DNA of 64,000 bases from Neolecta irregularis DAH-3 (lineage: Eukaryota; Ascomycota; Neolectomycetes; Neolectales; Neolectaceae). Shown here piece by piece: positions 36,653 to 49,428 of this stretch. The DNA lies in NCBI GenBank assembly GCA_001929475.1, contig LXFE01003012.1, positions 1 to 64,000 of the forward strand, in the 5' to 3' direction. The notes below the pieces were generated by a model, which saw nothing but the letters and a program-made list of their open reading frames with translations, had not been told where the DNA came from and ran no database searches. Numbering within the stretch: the stretch's first letter is position 1; each line of letters starts with the position of its first letter. The translations under genes and the position numbers were made by a program.

Positions 36653-39600
36653 ATAATAAGCATGTCGCATCTTCTCAAACTCCATGCACGAACGAGACTG
36701 GCGAAGAATATGAAGCGTCTGAGTTTTGCGGGTTCAAGGATTATCTTCGCCGCAAAAAGATCAAACTACAGAATCAAGATGAGCAGGATCGAAGAGATCT
36801 GAATCAAGATCTGCCCAAAGTTTTTGAGGGATGTGTCATATATGCAAATGGATACATGAAACCATCTGCGAGCAATCTACGCCGTGCGGACCAGCTAGCT
36901 CGAGGAGATAAGCTGATTTATAGAGATGGTCCTAAAATATGGAGGCGTGTGGAAGCAATACCTGGAAGGGAAAACATCTATTACTCACATCGTTGCAACA
37001 TTGCTCACCCCTTCTAAACGGGTGGAATTCGCAAAATATAAGGTTGTCAAACCAGAGTGGATTGTCGAAAGTGTGCAAGCTCAAAGGTTACTCCCGTGGA
37101 CGGACTATCGAACTATCGAAGACGTACCGGGTCAAGCACTCCTACAATTTATTGGAGGTGGAAGTCAAATTTCACAACGAAAAAGCAATATTGATTCGTA
37201 TAAGAGTGGAAGTATCCGGAAGCTGAAGCCTCTCACACTTTCAAATTCTCAAATTTCGAAAGGAGATGAAAAGTCAAGATTTAGAAGCACCACTAAATCA
37301 TCAAAGGTTTCCCGGCCTAGATTAACAATTGGGGACGCTTTGCTTGAGAATCAGCGCCCAAAGACACCTATACATTTTATGAAACCATTGAAGTTCTCTC
37401 TTTCTGCGCCTATCAACATCCAAGGGCCTGTAATTCCTACGAAAGGCCTTTCACAAAAGAACAATATCGATGTCAAAGATCCAAAAATGCAATTTTCTAT
37501 GGCACATTCGTGTGCACAGGACGACTCACCTGTCAGGGTAGTCACTTCACAGACTATAGAAGAGAAAATAGATGCCAACCCTCTTTACGACACAATTAAA
37601 CAACCTCTTTCAAAGGAAGAAAAAGAAATTTTAAACGCAATACCAGTTGTTTGTTCTCTTGATCAAGTTCAGGGGATTCTTACGTCTGAGATCGTGCGAC
37701 CTCAACCCGACATAGCTCTCCCAGATACACGCAATCTTTATTTGACTTCAATCATCGACAGCAATTTAAACAGCTTCAATGAATCTGTTTCATCTGCTTT
37801 TAACGAACCAATAGTCCATAACACCTCTTGCCAGCTTCTTGCACAGTCGACAAATCTATTCATCGAAACACGTAATCCTGAGCCCCAAGAGCCTCAAAGA
37901 TTCAGGCCACTCACCGCAGAGCAACATAATTCGGATCTTCTCGCAGATCCCTCAATAAGAAAATCAACCACTGTCGACCCTAATTTCCTAAAATCATATT
38001 TTGGTCATTCTCGGTAATCTCTTTGCAAGCTTCATTATTCTTGACATGGTAGTCTCCATCATTTAAGTACATGGAAAGCCGACCTAAAACTGAAAATGCA
38101 GCAGTTTACTAGTATGAACAAACGTCTCTCAAAGAATCCTGACCCACAATCTCCAAGATTTATTATGCATATTGATTTCGATTGCTTCTTTGCTTCGATA
38201 AGTTTATTAGCCAGGCCAGAATTGGTAGATACACCTGTTTGCGTTGGTCATGGTGGAGTCATGATGGGTGAGATTGCAAGCTGTAATTACAAGGCAAGGG
38301 CATTTGGTGTTAAAAACGGGATGTGGTATTGCACTTTGTCCAGACTATGGGCTCATTTGAAGGATGAAGGAGGCACTTAAGCTGTGTCCTCAGCTTACTT
38401 GTTTGCCATATGATTTTCCAAGGTATGAAGAAGCATCCAGAATATTCTATGGAATATTGATCCCCGTATCCGCCGGTACATTACAAGCTGTATCTGTTGA
38501 TGAAGCTTTGTTGGATGTCACATCGTGCGTCAAAGGCCCTGATTATCAGGACAGTATCGATACACTCGCTCGACGGATTCGAGACGAAATCCGCGAAAAG
38601 ACATCTTGTGAAGTCAGTATTGGAATAGGCTCAAATATTCTTCTTGCAAAGATGGCATTGAAAAAGGCAAAGCCGGCTGGGCAGTACCAGCTGCAACCTC
38701 AAGAGGTCGACGATTTTCTTGCGGGCTTCGAAGTGACGAATTTACCAGGTGTAGGACTTAGCATCGCGAAACGTCTTGAGAATGAGCTGAATGTGAAAAG
38801 TATTGGTCAGCTGAGAGCTATCAAAGAGGAGGAACTGAAGAGAATCTTTGGTATAAAGACTAGCGAGAAACTCTATCGCATGGCACGCGGAATCGATGCG
38901 TCTGAAGTCGGCGAAGTTTCTGTGAGAAAAACAGTCAGCATTGAAGTCAATGTGCGCCTCGTCTCTATCTAATGTAAACTGATTGTAAGTGGGGAGTTCG
39001 CTTTGAAAATAAAGAACAGGTGGGTGACTTCATGTTCAACCTTGCTGGTGAACTACAGAAGCGGATGGTGAACCTTGGTTACTCTGGCAGACAGTTGACA
39101 TTGAAAGTAATGAGACGAGCATTAGGTTTATCATACGCTCGTTACCAAATTAATTATCCTCAGATGCCCCTCTCGATCCACCAAAACATCTGGGCCATGG
39201 GCTCTGTGATAGCTTCAACAAAAGTATTCTACTGGGATTCTCCACGAACGATCACGAAATTCTCGCAAGAGAAGTGCAAGGCTTGCTTAGAGGATTTGGA
39301 ATACCACCTGGCGAACTACGCGGCGTCGCTGTTCAGATGGGGAAATTGGAACCCGTAGGGTCGAAAACTGAAAGCAGGGATCAACGCCGACTTGAGTTTC
39401 CTGAGGCTGAAACGCATCTTAATATCAAGACTGACACTCCTCTCGCAGTTCTACATTCTTTGAAAGAACGTATACATCCGCCTTCAAAGGCATTTCATAC
39501 GCCGATTCAGCGACAAGCGAACCCGTCTTCGACTCCCCGAACTCAGTTTGAAATACCTACTCAGATAGATCCATCTGTTTTCAAAGATCTTCCCGAGGAT

Positions 39601-40467
39601 CTTCAAACAGAAATCTTGAGGATTCAGAGAAATAAAGAGCTTCAGTATTCGATCAATAGGAAAGGAATTGCTGTATTACCTTCACCCTCCCAGATAGATC
39701 CCAACGTTCTCAATGTATTACCGTCGAGTCTGAAGAAAGAACTTGAAACGGCGTATGCAAGCCGAAGTTATAGCAATCTCTTGAAAAGTCCACATAAACC
39801 ATTTGCCCCTTCAATTATTCGAAATTCACCGACTCGGAAAAACTCACCGACTCGAAAACGAACAATTACGATACCAACATCAAAACCAAAGCTGTTCACT
39901 CTGACTCAGGCTAAATATTTTCGAGGTCAAGACAATGACAAATCTTCCTTCCCGTCTTTTTCACCGAGCGATGGTTTTGACCGCGATATCCTCGCCGAAT
40001 TACCTAAAGATATTCGCCAGGAGATAATCGAACAGGCTCAGCGACAAAGAATTGCTGCGAAACGAAAGAAAGAACGAGCTGAAGCGGTTGTCCCAAAGCA
40101 AATACCGATTTATAAGAATCATCCGAAACTCACACTGCCCTCTGGACCTACTATAGCTACTTTCCAGAAACTGTCAGATCTAAGTGATCTGCGACAGCTC
40201 ATTGACGAATGGTTCCTTGATTGTAAAGAGGATGGTCCTCATATGGAAGATATTCATGCTTTTGCATCATATATCAACGAAGTAATTAAGACGGAGAAAA
40301 ATCTTTCAAAAGCGGAGAGTGTGATTCGCTGGTTTTTGGATGTTGTGGGCACTGGGGAAGGGAGTCTTGAGTGGAGGAATGCTATTGACGTGATAATAGC
40401 AGAAATTCGAAATGTTTGCAAGGAAAGAGGAATTGGTATGCTTCAGTTCAATTATGAAACGGTTTAA
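36649..40467 (+). CDS. REV1: Translesion DNA polymerase REV1
   Basis: Y-family deoxycytidyl transferase and scaffold for polymerase zeta. Domains in order: BRCT (LPKVFEGCVIYANGYMKPSA, VLKYGGVWKQYLEGKTSITH, KPEWIVESVQAQRLLPW); a linker to about 38,000; the catalytic core (FIMHIDFDCFFASISLLARP, MKEALKLCPQL, VSVDEALLDVT with catalytic acids, SIGIGSNILLAKMALKKAKP, LPGVGLSIAKRL); the little finger (VRKTVSIEVNWGVRFENKEQ, APLDPPKHLGHGLCD, GFGIPPGELRGVAVQMGKLE). Leu-Pro ubiquitin-binding motifs follow (VFKDLPEDLQTEI, VLNVLPSSLKKEL, ILAELPKDIRQEI), then the Rev1 C-terminal domain ending ERGIGMLQFNYETV. Introns are GT-AG. Key residues are intact. A small uORF overlaps the start codon. Confidence 0.95.
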
Positions 40468-40744
40468 GGTCTGGGTATATTTTTAAGTTTGTAGATTGGG
40501 ACTTTTATAACGCACAGGCTGTAGTTGTCGAGTTCTCATGGGACTGAAATAACTTTCACAAAATGAAAAACCATTATGTTATGGATGGATAGTCACGGAG
40601 CTATTTTCGCAAGTAGGAAGTCTTGAACAGGATTTCCAAAAGAAAGCAATCTTGATACCAATTGTACAGTACAATAAAATACACCAAATTACTACCATAT
40701 AAATGACTCCTGCAACATTCCAGTTCGTCGATCTCAGATGATGC

Positions 40745-41300
40745 CTATTGCTGATTATTTGAGCTCTTCAATTCCCCATCTTCGAACTCTTTTGTAATTT
40801 CCACGCCTCCATCTTCTACAATTTGCATCCCCCTCCTAACCAATTCTCCCTTCTGTTTCATGATGTCTTCGATCGTGATGTTGTGATCATGAAAGATCTA
40901 ACAGATTAACACCATTCACTACGAATATAGTGCCTTGAGATTATCAGCGATCAAGTGTCTGTTGTGGCAGGTTGGACATTGTATGAGTACTGTTCCGTTG
41001 TAGTAGGCTTGTTTTGACATTCGGTGAGTCGAGCGTTTCATGCACCTGGGAAGCTCAGCAGGGATTGTATACAAGGCGTACAAACTTTTTACAAGTAAAT
41101 GAAATATCGTAAGATGGCTGTATTCTTGCTACATGTTCACTCTTGTTCGTTTCGTTTTTGGTGAAAGTTTGGGAACTACTCTGTTTTGATCGAATGGACA
41201 GGTACAGGGGAAACAAAAAATTCTGTCTCGATAGGGATGCACAAGCCGGGGAAAGGGGGGCAAATCGTCTTAAAGTACATGTCTGCAGTTTTCGAGACAT
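40745..41300 (-). CDS. ZIM17: Mitochondrial Hsp70 escort zinc-finger protein Zim17
   Basis: DNL-type zinc-finger protein that keeps matrix Hsp70 soluble. An Arg/Ser-rich leader ([18 protein letters not shown]) suits a mitochondrial presequence. The conserved zinc domain is [20 protein letters not shown], then [20 protein letters not shown] with both CxxC pairs, then [18 protein letters not shown]. Three exons. The second intron (40898-40933) has a GC donor. A longer N-terminus from an in-frame ATG at 41360 is possible; 41300 is chosen because it gives a typical presequence. It is divergent from the cullin-3 gene. Confidence 0.85.
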
Positions 41301-41468
41301 GAATATGAATATTGTTGGTGGTTGGAAAATTGCCGGGTTGGTATAGACTTGTGACCCCATCTTGTTGACGAATTATCTTCATCACCATTTTTGATGTTGA
41401 CCTTCTAAATCGCATTTTCTACGGAGAAACTCTGCTCAGGCAGTTGATTGAGATAAAAGAGAAGAATT

Positions 41469-44232
41469 ATGGCAACTCGCGGCGTTAAGCCGAAAATAAA
41501 ACCTCCTAAGAAAGTAATGCTCGTCAGCGAAAACACCACAATAGCTTACAACTTAAGACCGGACTCGCCAACAATTTTGACGAGTCTTGGCATATTTTGT
41601 CGCAGGCGATCCAGCAAATCTTTCGAAAAAATGCAAGTACTTTGTCATTTGAACGTAAAAGGAAAGTTTCCCGGTCTTCGGCTGACCATATACAGACCTG
41701 TACCGTAACAGTTACAATCTTGTGCTCCATAAGCAAGGACAGAAACTTTACGATTCAGTACAAGAAGTCGTGGCAAATCATTTGAATGACGTTGCGGAAA
41801 CTGTTCTTTCACCTGCTGCTGCTGCGATTCCCGAGTCGGCTGGATCAACAACTTTGCAAAGAAGAGATACCGGCACTGATTTCATGAAAACCATCAAAAG
41901 CATCTGGGAAGATCACGCAGTCTGCATGTCAATGGTTGCTAGTGTGTTTATGTATTTGGTATCCGAGTCTTTGCTTGAAATTATTGATGTCGGTATAGGA
42001 TCGCACGTATGTCAAACAAAACAATTTGCCGCAGGTTTATGATGCGTCCTTGAACACATTTCGCGACATAATCATCCGGTCAAAAACTCGCCAAACCGGA
42101 GATCTGCTCTCGCAAATAATTCTAGAACATATTCGAATGGAACGAGACGGAGACGAAATTGATCGATCATTGATCAAAGTATGCACAGATATGTTGAGCT
42201 ATCTCAGCAGCGATATCCCAAACTGTGATACGATATACCAGAGTGATTTTGAACCCTTATTCTTATCAACAAGTGGAGTCTTTTATAGCATCGAAGCCGC
42301 AACCCTGATCGCTGAATATTCCGCCAGCGCATATCTTCAGCATGTCGAAAGAAGGTTAAGGGAGGAAAAGCAAAGGACACAGCATTATATTACTGCAACC
42401 TCCGAACCTAAAATTCGGGCGATCGTTGAACAGCAACTGATTGGAAGGCATATGCAAACGATAATGGAGGTATTTACCTTTGCCATAAATCTAGTTAAAT
42501 TTTACAGATGGAAGGGTCTGGTCTTGCTCCTATGCTTGATAATGACCATATGGGAGATCTCAATCGAATGTATACGCTCTTCTTGCGATCAGACTCTGGT
42601 CTCAATGGTTTCAAAGCTTTTCTTCTCCAAAGGATAGTAGAGCTTGGCAAGAGTGTCAATTTCCAAGCTTTACCGCCCCCGAACAGAGATAGGTCTAGCA
42701 AGCATGCTGTCGAAAAGATAAGAGGGACGCAATTGGCACTGAAATGGGTGAAGGAAGTAATTCAGTTGAAAGACAAGTATGACAAGATTTGGAGAGAAGC
42801 CTTTGAAGGGGACAAGACGGTTCAAAATACTATAACGGATGTATAAGACTTATGCGATATTCGTTCTAGCTAATCTCTAGGCCTTTAGTCATTTCATCAA
42901 TCAAAATGAGAAGAGCGCTGAATTCATATCCCTGTTCATCGATGAAAATTTAAAAAAGGGACTCAAAGGCGTATTGTCAATGACTTGATGTGACTCATGT
43001 CTCAGAAAACAGAGCAAGAGACTGAAGATGTTCTTGACAAAACAATCACACTTTTCCGCTTTCTCTCGGACAAAGACCTGTTTGAAGGATACTACAAGAA
43101 TCACCTTGCAAAACGGTGGGTCTAAATCAATTTTTCATACTGATATTTAGACTCTTAACCGGAAGATCAGTATCTGATGATGCAGAGCGTGGGATGATTG
43201 CGAAACTGAAGATGGAGGTCGGTCATAACTTTACGCAAAAACTAGAAGGAATGCTGCGAGGTAAATTCTTCTCGTCAGAATACTTTGTTCATTGTGCAGA
43301 TATGAAGACATCGAATGATATGGCACAAGATTATAAAAACCACGTCGAACGCAAGAATGCAAAGGTCTGGTTTCTCTCGTTCACAAACTCACCTGTCAGC
43401 GAGCGTTTGAATTTACTGCTAATGTTCTTACCTCAACGCACTGGCCGTTCAGTTTAGCACCAGAAAAGGTGTCAACTTGTGCTTATCCTCGTGAAGCCGA
43501 AACTTCGCGCAAGTTGTTTCAAGATTTTTATCTGAATCGCTTTTCTGGCAGACAACTAGTCTGGCTTCCTACTATGGTAGATTGTTTGACCTTATATTTC
43601 CTGATGTCATAGGGTAACTGTGATTTACGGTTCCGGACAACTAAGAGGATTCATGAACTCAATGTGTCAACCTTTGCCATGACTGTTCTCATGCTCTTTA
43701 ACGACATACCTGAAGATCAAGCAATGACATTTGAAGAACTCAAAACTGCAACATCCATGAATGATCTTGACCTCAGTCGAACTTTGCAGTCCTTAGCATG
43801 CGCAAGATTCAAAATTCTCATGAAATCATCATCTGGCCCTGACGTCAGCCACAATGACAGTTTCTCTTTAAATGTCAACTTTACCCATGATACACTCCGC
43901 GTTCGAATTGCCACTATTGCCGCCAACAAAGTTGAAGATGACTCCGAACGCAAAGAGACGCTAGAAAAGATCGAGGAGATGCGAAAACATCTTACCGATG
44001 CTGCTATAATTCGAGTAATGAAAGATAGAAAAACTCTTTCGCATAATGATTTGGTTGTCGAAGTCACGAAACAGCTTGTCCAGCGCTTCGTACCGAGCCC
44101 GGTGAATATCAAGAAGAGAATTGAGGCGTTAATCGATCGAGAGTATCTTGAACGGACGGAAAAGGAGCGTAATACTTATAATTACTTGGTACGTTGCCTG
44201 TCTCTTTGCTGAATTAACGAATACAGGCATGA
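41469..44232 (+). CDS. CUL3: Cullin-3
   Basis: Scaffold of BTB-type CRL3 ubiquitin ligases. N-terminal repeats: [59 protein letters not shown]. Cullin homology: [82 protein letters not shown]. The C-terminal winged helix has the neddylation lysine context [17 protein letters not shown] and ends [20 protein letters not shown]. The last exon is just GCA TGA (44227-44232) after a GT-AG intron. About twelve introns, all canonical where resolved. Confidence 0.95.
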
Positions 44233-44945
44233 GTTTCATAACTAGGAAGGTTTTGTGTATATATATTGTTTGGGATATCTACGCAATGTACGCAACCATC
44301 TTTGCAACCATTCTGAAACGACAAATCACGTTGTTTGCGTAATATGATTATGTGAACCTTCTGTCATGTGAATACACAGATGATTACAGAGCTATATGAT
44401 CGAGTATGACGTGGTCTGTCCGGCTGAAGCGAAGGTTTACACTTGCCTAAGTTTCGTCAATGCTTCCAATTCCGTTTCTCTTAAGGATTGTTCTGCGATG
44501 AACGAAATCTTGGCGAAAAGCTTTTTTTGCAATCCATGAAATACTTCTTCATATCTATCCTCTAGAAAAAAGTAGAAACAAAACACATTTAATCCAAAAA
44601 ACTCAATAGCAGCCCATCTACCTTCTAATTATTGAAAATTGTTTGTGTATCTGAAACAACTACTTTCCCATATCATTAGCTGGAGATGACATTGAATTGC
44701 CTGCTGAGCAAGTTCATCAGTTGATTTCAGGGTACATGTATATATCATTGAATTTATTCATCTTGAATGTCACATGTTAGGCCAGGCCCGGCGGATGAAA
44801 AAGCCCATGGGCCAGGCCAGACCCTCAGAAAAGCCTATGGGCTTAGGCCCATTCACAACACTGCCCATATGTGACCTGACAAAAATATTACCGAAACAAA
44901 ATGATGAAAAGAGGTAATAGTCCCGCCAATGGAATTAGTTCGGCG
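44233..44945. other. Convergent intergenic region with dispersed repeat
   Basis: About 0.7 kb between the convergent stops of cullin-3 and the CRAL-TRIO gene. It contains the repeat at 44770-44863. No coding frame or RNA gene recognised. Confidence 0.45.
44770..44863. repeat. Dispersed repeat, copy 2 (hAT-like terminus)
   Basis: Related to the copy at 32023-32141: TCACATGTTA at the left, GGGCCAGGCCAGACCCTCAG then AAAAG in the core, ACAACACTG at the right. It is shorter and diverged. GTCACAT at its left edge recurs inverted (ATGTGAC) just outside its right edge. Confidence 0.65.
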
Positions 44946-46345
44946 CTATTGTATTTCAGCACTGGATGTCTTTGATCCTCCTGTGTTGAGATAGCTAGCC
45001 GCTTCAACATTGATCGCTCCCGTACGATCGTATAAACTTCTCGCCCGAATATACGGATCGAAGCGGAAATAATCCTCACGAAACTGCTTCATCAACTCGT
45101 ACCTCTGCTCTTTCAATTTATCTTGATCATCATTCTCATCTGCTGCAATCCAGGATTGAGTAGTTCTTTCAAGTTTTGTAATTCTTTCGTCGCGCTCGGC
45201 GAGAATTGCGTCCCGCTGTTGGGTTTCTTTCATCAAGTTGTTTTCACCTGCGACCGGATCGACATAGGTATATACAAATTGATTGTTTCCACCGAACTCT
45301 TGAATTAACTGATCAGCGGAAATGAATTTTTCGAGATCAGCTGTGGTCCGAGTAAAATGTAGTTTGGAAGCAAATTCAGGATCCAGCAAGCCTTTGATGA
45401 TGTTCCAGATGCCTTCTCATGAGCTCTGGATCATATGGAAAATAGTACCCTGGAACCACCATGGTGCATTGTGGATCAGACAAATGCCCAAACATTCTGG
45501 ATAATAAGTCTCTAAACATTTTATCATAAACTTAGCAACAGGAAGGTCTAGATTAGCAAGCTACAAATTAGAAGTTGATGGAATTGAAGATATACCGAGA
45601 AACCGGTTATATCAACCACCATGCAACCCTGATCGACGTAGTCGTTCAGAAAAAATATGGCAGTTTCCATGTAGAAAGAAGTAAATTTTTGCATGGTTTC
45701 GAGCGATTGATGTGCAGGGAAATGTAAACGTGGTTTAATGTATGACAACGGTCGACCTTCCTTATCCGATCCGTACATGAATGCTTTCCCTGATTGCAGT
45801 TGTTTAATAAATTCTTCGTCATTGTTGAGAAAGAAATACTCTTCTCCCTCGGCTGCGAGGCGATCGACCTTGGGATAACACATTTCGCTTGTCCTCCAAT
45901 GAATAGTCGATAACAACATGACAAAAGCGCGGTGTACGTCCCACTTACGAGCCCGGAGAAAGCGTAGGAGCCAGGTGTCTGGATTCTCGAGTTTGACAAA
46001 ATTCCAAAATGCAGCACTAGAAGATCAATTTGGATGATTAATATAGATCAGGTACCGCAGGTCTTTGGGATCTTTGTTGGCTAGGTCATCCCGCATGTCC
46101 TTTGTCAAAGAATATTTATCCTGGGCAGGGTCAACGACAACAGCAGACTTTTTATTCAAAAGAGCAGCGAGTTTGAGTTTGTGCTTTCTTAGGTCCTTTT
46201 TGTCTGTAAAAATATTGTTGTGCTCGCCGTTTATGGGTTCGACTGTAGAGAACAGTATAAATACAGCAGCCCACATGTCCTTTAGACATTGCTCCTGACT
46301 GGAAGAAAGAGATCTGGGACGACCAAGCAGTAACGGAGTAGACAT
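44946..46345 (-). CDS. CSR1: CRAL-TRIO (Sec14-like) lipid transfer protein, CSR1 type
   Basis: Phosphatidylinositol/lipid transfer protein of the Sec14 superfamily. Start MSTPLLLGRPRSLSSSQEQC, an N-terminal CRAL-TRIO helix (AAFWNFVKLENPDTWLLRFL, RARKWDVHRAFVMLLSTIHW), then the lipid-binding domain (FMYGSDKEGRPLSYIKPRLH, TAIFFLNDYVDQGCMVVDIT, LANLDLPVAKFMIKCLETYY, PWWFQGTIFHMIQ, LHFTRTTADLEKFISADQLI, QEFGGNNQFVYTYVDPVAGE). A charged C-terminal tail contains a short coiled-coil-like segment. Introns are GT-AG. The frame is open a little upstream of the chosen ATG, so the N-terminus may be longer. Confidence 0.85.
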
Positions 46346-46757
46346 TGTTGAAGGAGGGATGAATCCATGAAAACCCGGAAACAGGTATAGTACCTAATCT
46401 GGCCCCGACAACATTGGTCGGGTATAAATGAGTAAAATCCGTCTGAAACAGAGTCTGTTTTGACATTCCAGGCGCTAACTGTAAGTTTTGATACTCCGAA
46501 GTAAAAAGACCAGGTTTATAGTACTAGCCTAAGTGTTGTATCTTAGGCAAGGTATTCTAATTACATCAAGTTTATATCCGGCCATAAAGGCCGCAATATA
46601 ATTCCACGCCTCTTGCCGTATCAGTAAGATGTACCTGCAGGGTACATTTCTTACACTAACTCTCAATTTCCAGTGGTTAAAAATGTTCTTGTTCGCTCAT
46701 CCGGACGATGAGGGTTTAAGAATGATAGAAATCTAGTCGTTTTTTCGCTTTATTACC

Positions 46758-47856
46758 ATGCCTCTGTCAGCCCCCGATACCTCCCAGAATGTTCTCAGTC
46801 TCTTCAGTCTGAAGGAAAAAGTGGTTATCGTGACTGGTTCTTCTCGCGGAATCGGTCTACATGCTGCCAAGGGAATTGCCGAGGCTGGTGGTGATGTCCG
46901 TTTTATAATCGCATTGTGTTTTATGGTTTCAGGTTGCACTCATCTATTCTTCTGCCCAAGATACGGATCATGAGGCGGCCAATATATCAAACATATTTGG
47001 TGTAAAGTGTCACGCATACAAATGCGACGTGACAAATCTCGAAATTTTAAGCTCACAGCTCTCGAATCGTGGCTGATATTGTAGGTCAGCACCGTATTCA
47101 CCCAGATCAGAAAGGACTTTGGCAAAGTTGATGTTGTAATTGCCAACTCTGGTATGTTTCTCTGAAAATAATTGTTGCTCAACAAGTCAGGCGTATGCAT
47201 GCATGTCTCTGCATTGGTATATTGGAACACTGTCGGTCATTGATTTGTAAAAGGACACAACTGTAGCACAGTGGATGCGAATACAGAATGTAAACTACAA
47301 CGGCGCATTTTACACAGCGCAGGCAGCAGGCAAGTATGCAATACTGTTCCAGTTATCTCCTCACTATCCAGAATTTTCAAGGAACAGGGTTTTGGGAATC
47401 TCATTTTTACAGCAAGTATTTCCGGATCCATCGTCAATATTCCACAGCCCCAAGCTGCCGTACACTATCATGCTTTTCCAAGCTTATACAAAGTACAATG
47501 CCTCCAAGGCTGGTGTAATTCAACTCGCAAAGAGCTTGGCAATGGAATGGATCGATTTTGCCAGGGTTAATATTATTTCACCTGGATATATCGCAACCGT
47601 AGGCACATTCGTAATGGCAAATTGTTCAATTATTAGGATATGGTCAGCTCAGTCAAGAAGGAATGGCGCGATAAGTGGCACGAAGTCATTCCAGCTGAAC
47701 GTATGGCCGACCCAGCAGAGTTGAAAGGAGTATGTCTTGAAAACGCAAAAGAAATTATATTAATAACTCCAGTCTTTTGTTTTCTTGGCCAGCGATGCCA
47801 GCTCATACATAACTGGTCATAACCTGGTAGTTGATGGTGGCTACGTTTGCATTTAA
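46758..47856 (+). CDS. Short-chain dehydrogenase/reductase, sugar-alcohol type (irregular exon joins)
   Basis: Classical SDR similar to fungal NADP mannitol/sorbose (SOU1-like) reductases. Start MPLSAPDTSQNVLSLFSLKE, cofactor motif VVIVTGSSRGIGLHAAKGIA, KVDVVIANSG, MRIQNVNYNGAFYTAQAA, catalytic serine region FTASISGS, active-site YNASKAG (YxxxK), VNIISPGYIAT, and the end FLASDASSYITGHNLVVDGG. Nine or so very short introns, two of them 31 and 34 nt. Two joins are irregular: 47058-47089 fits only as a GC-AG intron, and the intron starting at 47330 (GCAAGT donor) leaves the frame one base short at its acceptor. The gene may be functional with unusual splicing, or recently damaged. Confidence 0.75.
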
Positions 47857-49428
47857 AGAGAAAAGCTGTTTAGTGAGATTCAACTCCTTCAAAAAGAGAT
47901 GGCTTCTTCGAATCTGCAAGTCCCTTGATGAATTACGAAGAGTTGCGACTTGCAACCTCTGGCAACGATTATCTACTTGCAGCCTCTATTTTATTATCAT
48001 TATTGGCCACAAGAGTTATCTTTCCCTTAAGAATGACGATCAGTCATCTGAAGAATCAACTGGCAAGTCTGGTGTTCATTGACACTACTCACGTGGAATC
48101 ACTATCCACCAAATATACTTTGTGTTTGGAGTATCAACCGCCCTTCACTCCTCCTTCTTATCGCCATTTCCATTATTTGCTTTCAATCGATAAACCATGG
48201 CTCTGTGAGCTGTATCTGCAATCCGCATGTTTTTGTTGGAAAGCCTCTTACTTTTATTCGATTTCTCAAAGACAAGATAGAATTATCCGTCATTCAAGCG
48301 AATGGATAAAAGACGTACATTTGTTCATCTGATCCAAATCAATGAGATATATGGGCTAAATAGGTCGCTTCTCGCGATATTCTTGACGAGGTTCTCCTCC
48401 CCCTGGAATTGTCAACTACAAGGACTTTATGAAGAAACAGTCGCCTAATTCTTTGAAATAGCCAGCACAATTTATTGATTTCCTTCAAAGGTATATTGTT
48501 TGATATCTCAGTCTTTGTCATCATGGCGATTCGATTCTATTTCGCACGACTTTATCCAAAAGTGATTTAGCTGTTCGTGTGAGAGTCGAGAGAACAGGGT
48601 TTCTACAATCTAACCCAATTTCTGCCTGGGAAATGAATCTAGGTTAACGGAAGAGCGTGTCGCGGCATTGTAGTTTGCCGCCTTGAAAGGCTAATAGGAC
48701 GCCATCTATTGTAGGCAGTTTTCTTGATAACTCTTGCTCAGCCCTGAGATCAAAATCAAAAACTGTGTTTGAAGCAGCTGCAAGGAAAACATGGTATCGT
48801 GAATACATTGCATCCAAACGCAAACATGTATAATCAAAAGTATGGTCTTTTGACTGTGCAGTGAAAAGCAATTTGGAGCCGCTTTTCCGAGAGATTTGCA
48901 ACCACCCGACTAGAAAACTGTTCTTTTATCATCGGATTGGCTTACAAGTTTCATTCTTGCAACCATTAAGTGTCCTGACAAAGGAAAGAACACACTAAAT
49001 CTGGAAAGCAAGGTATTTTGCTCTCTGTGAAGCAGCGCTCTACTACTGGCTAGGACACTTTGTTGTTTCAAAATTCGGTATCAGTGGTTTCTAGTGTTGC
49101 TTGTAGATGGAAGCCTGTAAAAGTGACAAGGCTGGTTCCTTTGAACCAACGAGCTCAATGAACAGACTAAGAACTAGGACAACAGTGTGCTGCTTGTAGC
49201 CTGATTTTTCAGTACCAGTAGGAGCAAGGCCATGTCAATCATCAATCCCAAACAAAAACAGCAGCATCCAATAAGATTCTTTTGACCAAAACAGGCTAAA
49301 TTTTGCAAAGCAGCCTGAAGATAACCTAACCTACACCTCTTTAAATGTGATCAGGCTGATAGTTTTAAATAGGCTCCAAAGCAAATGCATTCCATGTTCT
49401 CTTGAAGATCCACCACCATTTTGCACCA
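47857..49428. other. Intergenic region
   Basis: About 1.6 kb. The longest frames are a plus-strand frame near 47925-48332 and a minus-strand frame 48901-48644 (85 codons, with VFLAAASNTVFDFDLRAEQE). Neither matches a family I know or connects to further exons. No tRNA or repeat recognised. The last few hundred bases probably form the promoter of the MIZ-domain gene. Confidence 0.35.

Noticed and set aside
38096-38380. REV1 polymerase core as a separate DinB-like gene
   Set aside because: The frame joins upstream BRCT and downstream core exons by ordinary GT-AG introns, with the domain order of REV1.
47925-48332. 135-codon plus-strand frame after the SDR
   Set aside because: Overlapped by other equally long frames, no recognisable family, no exon partners.
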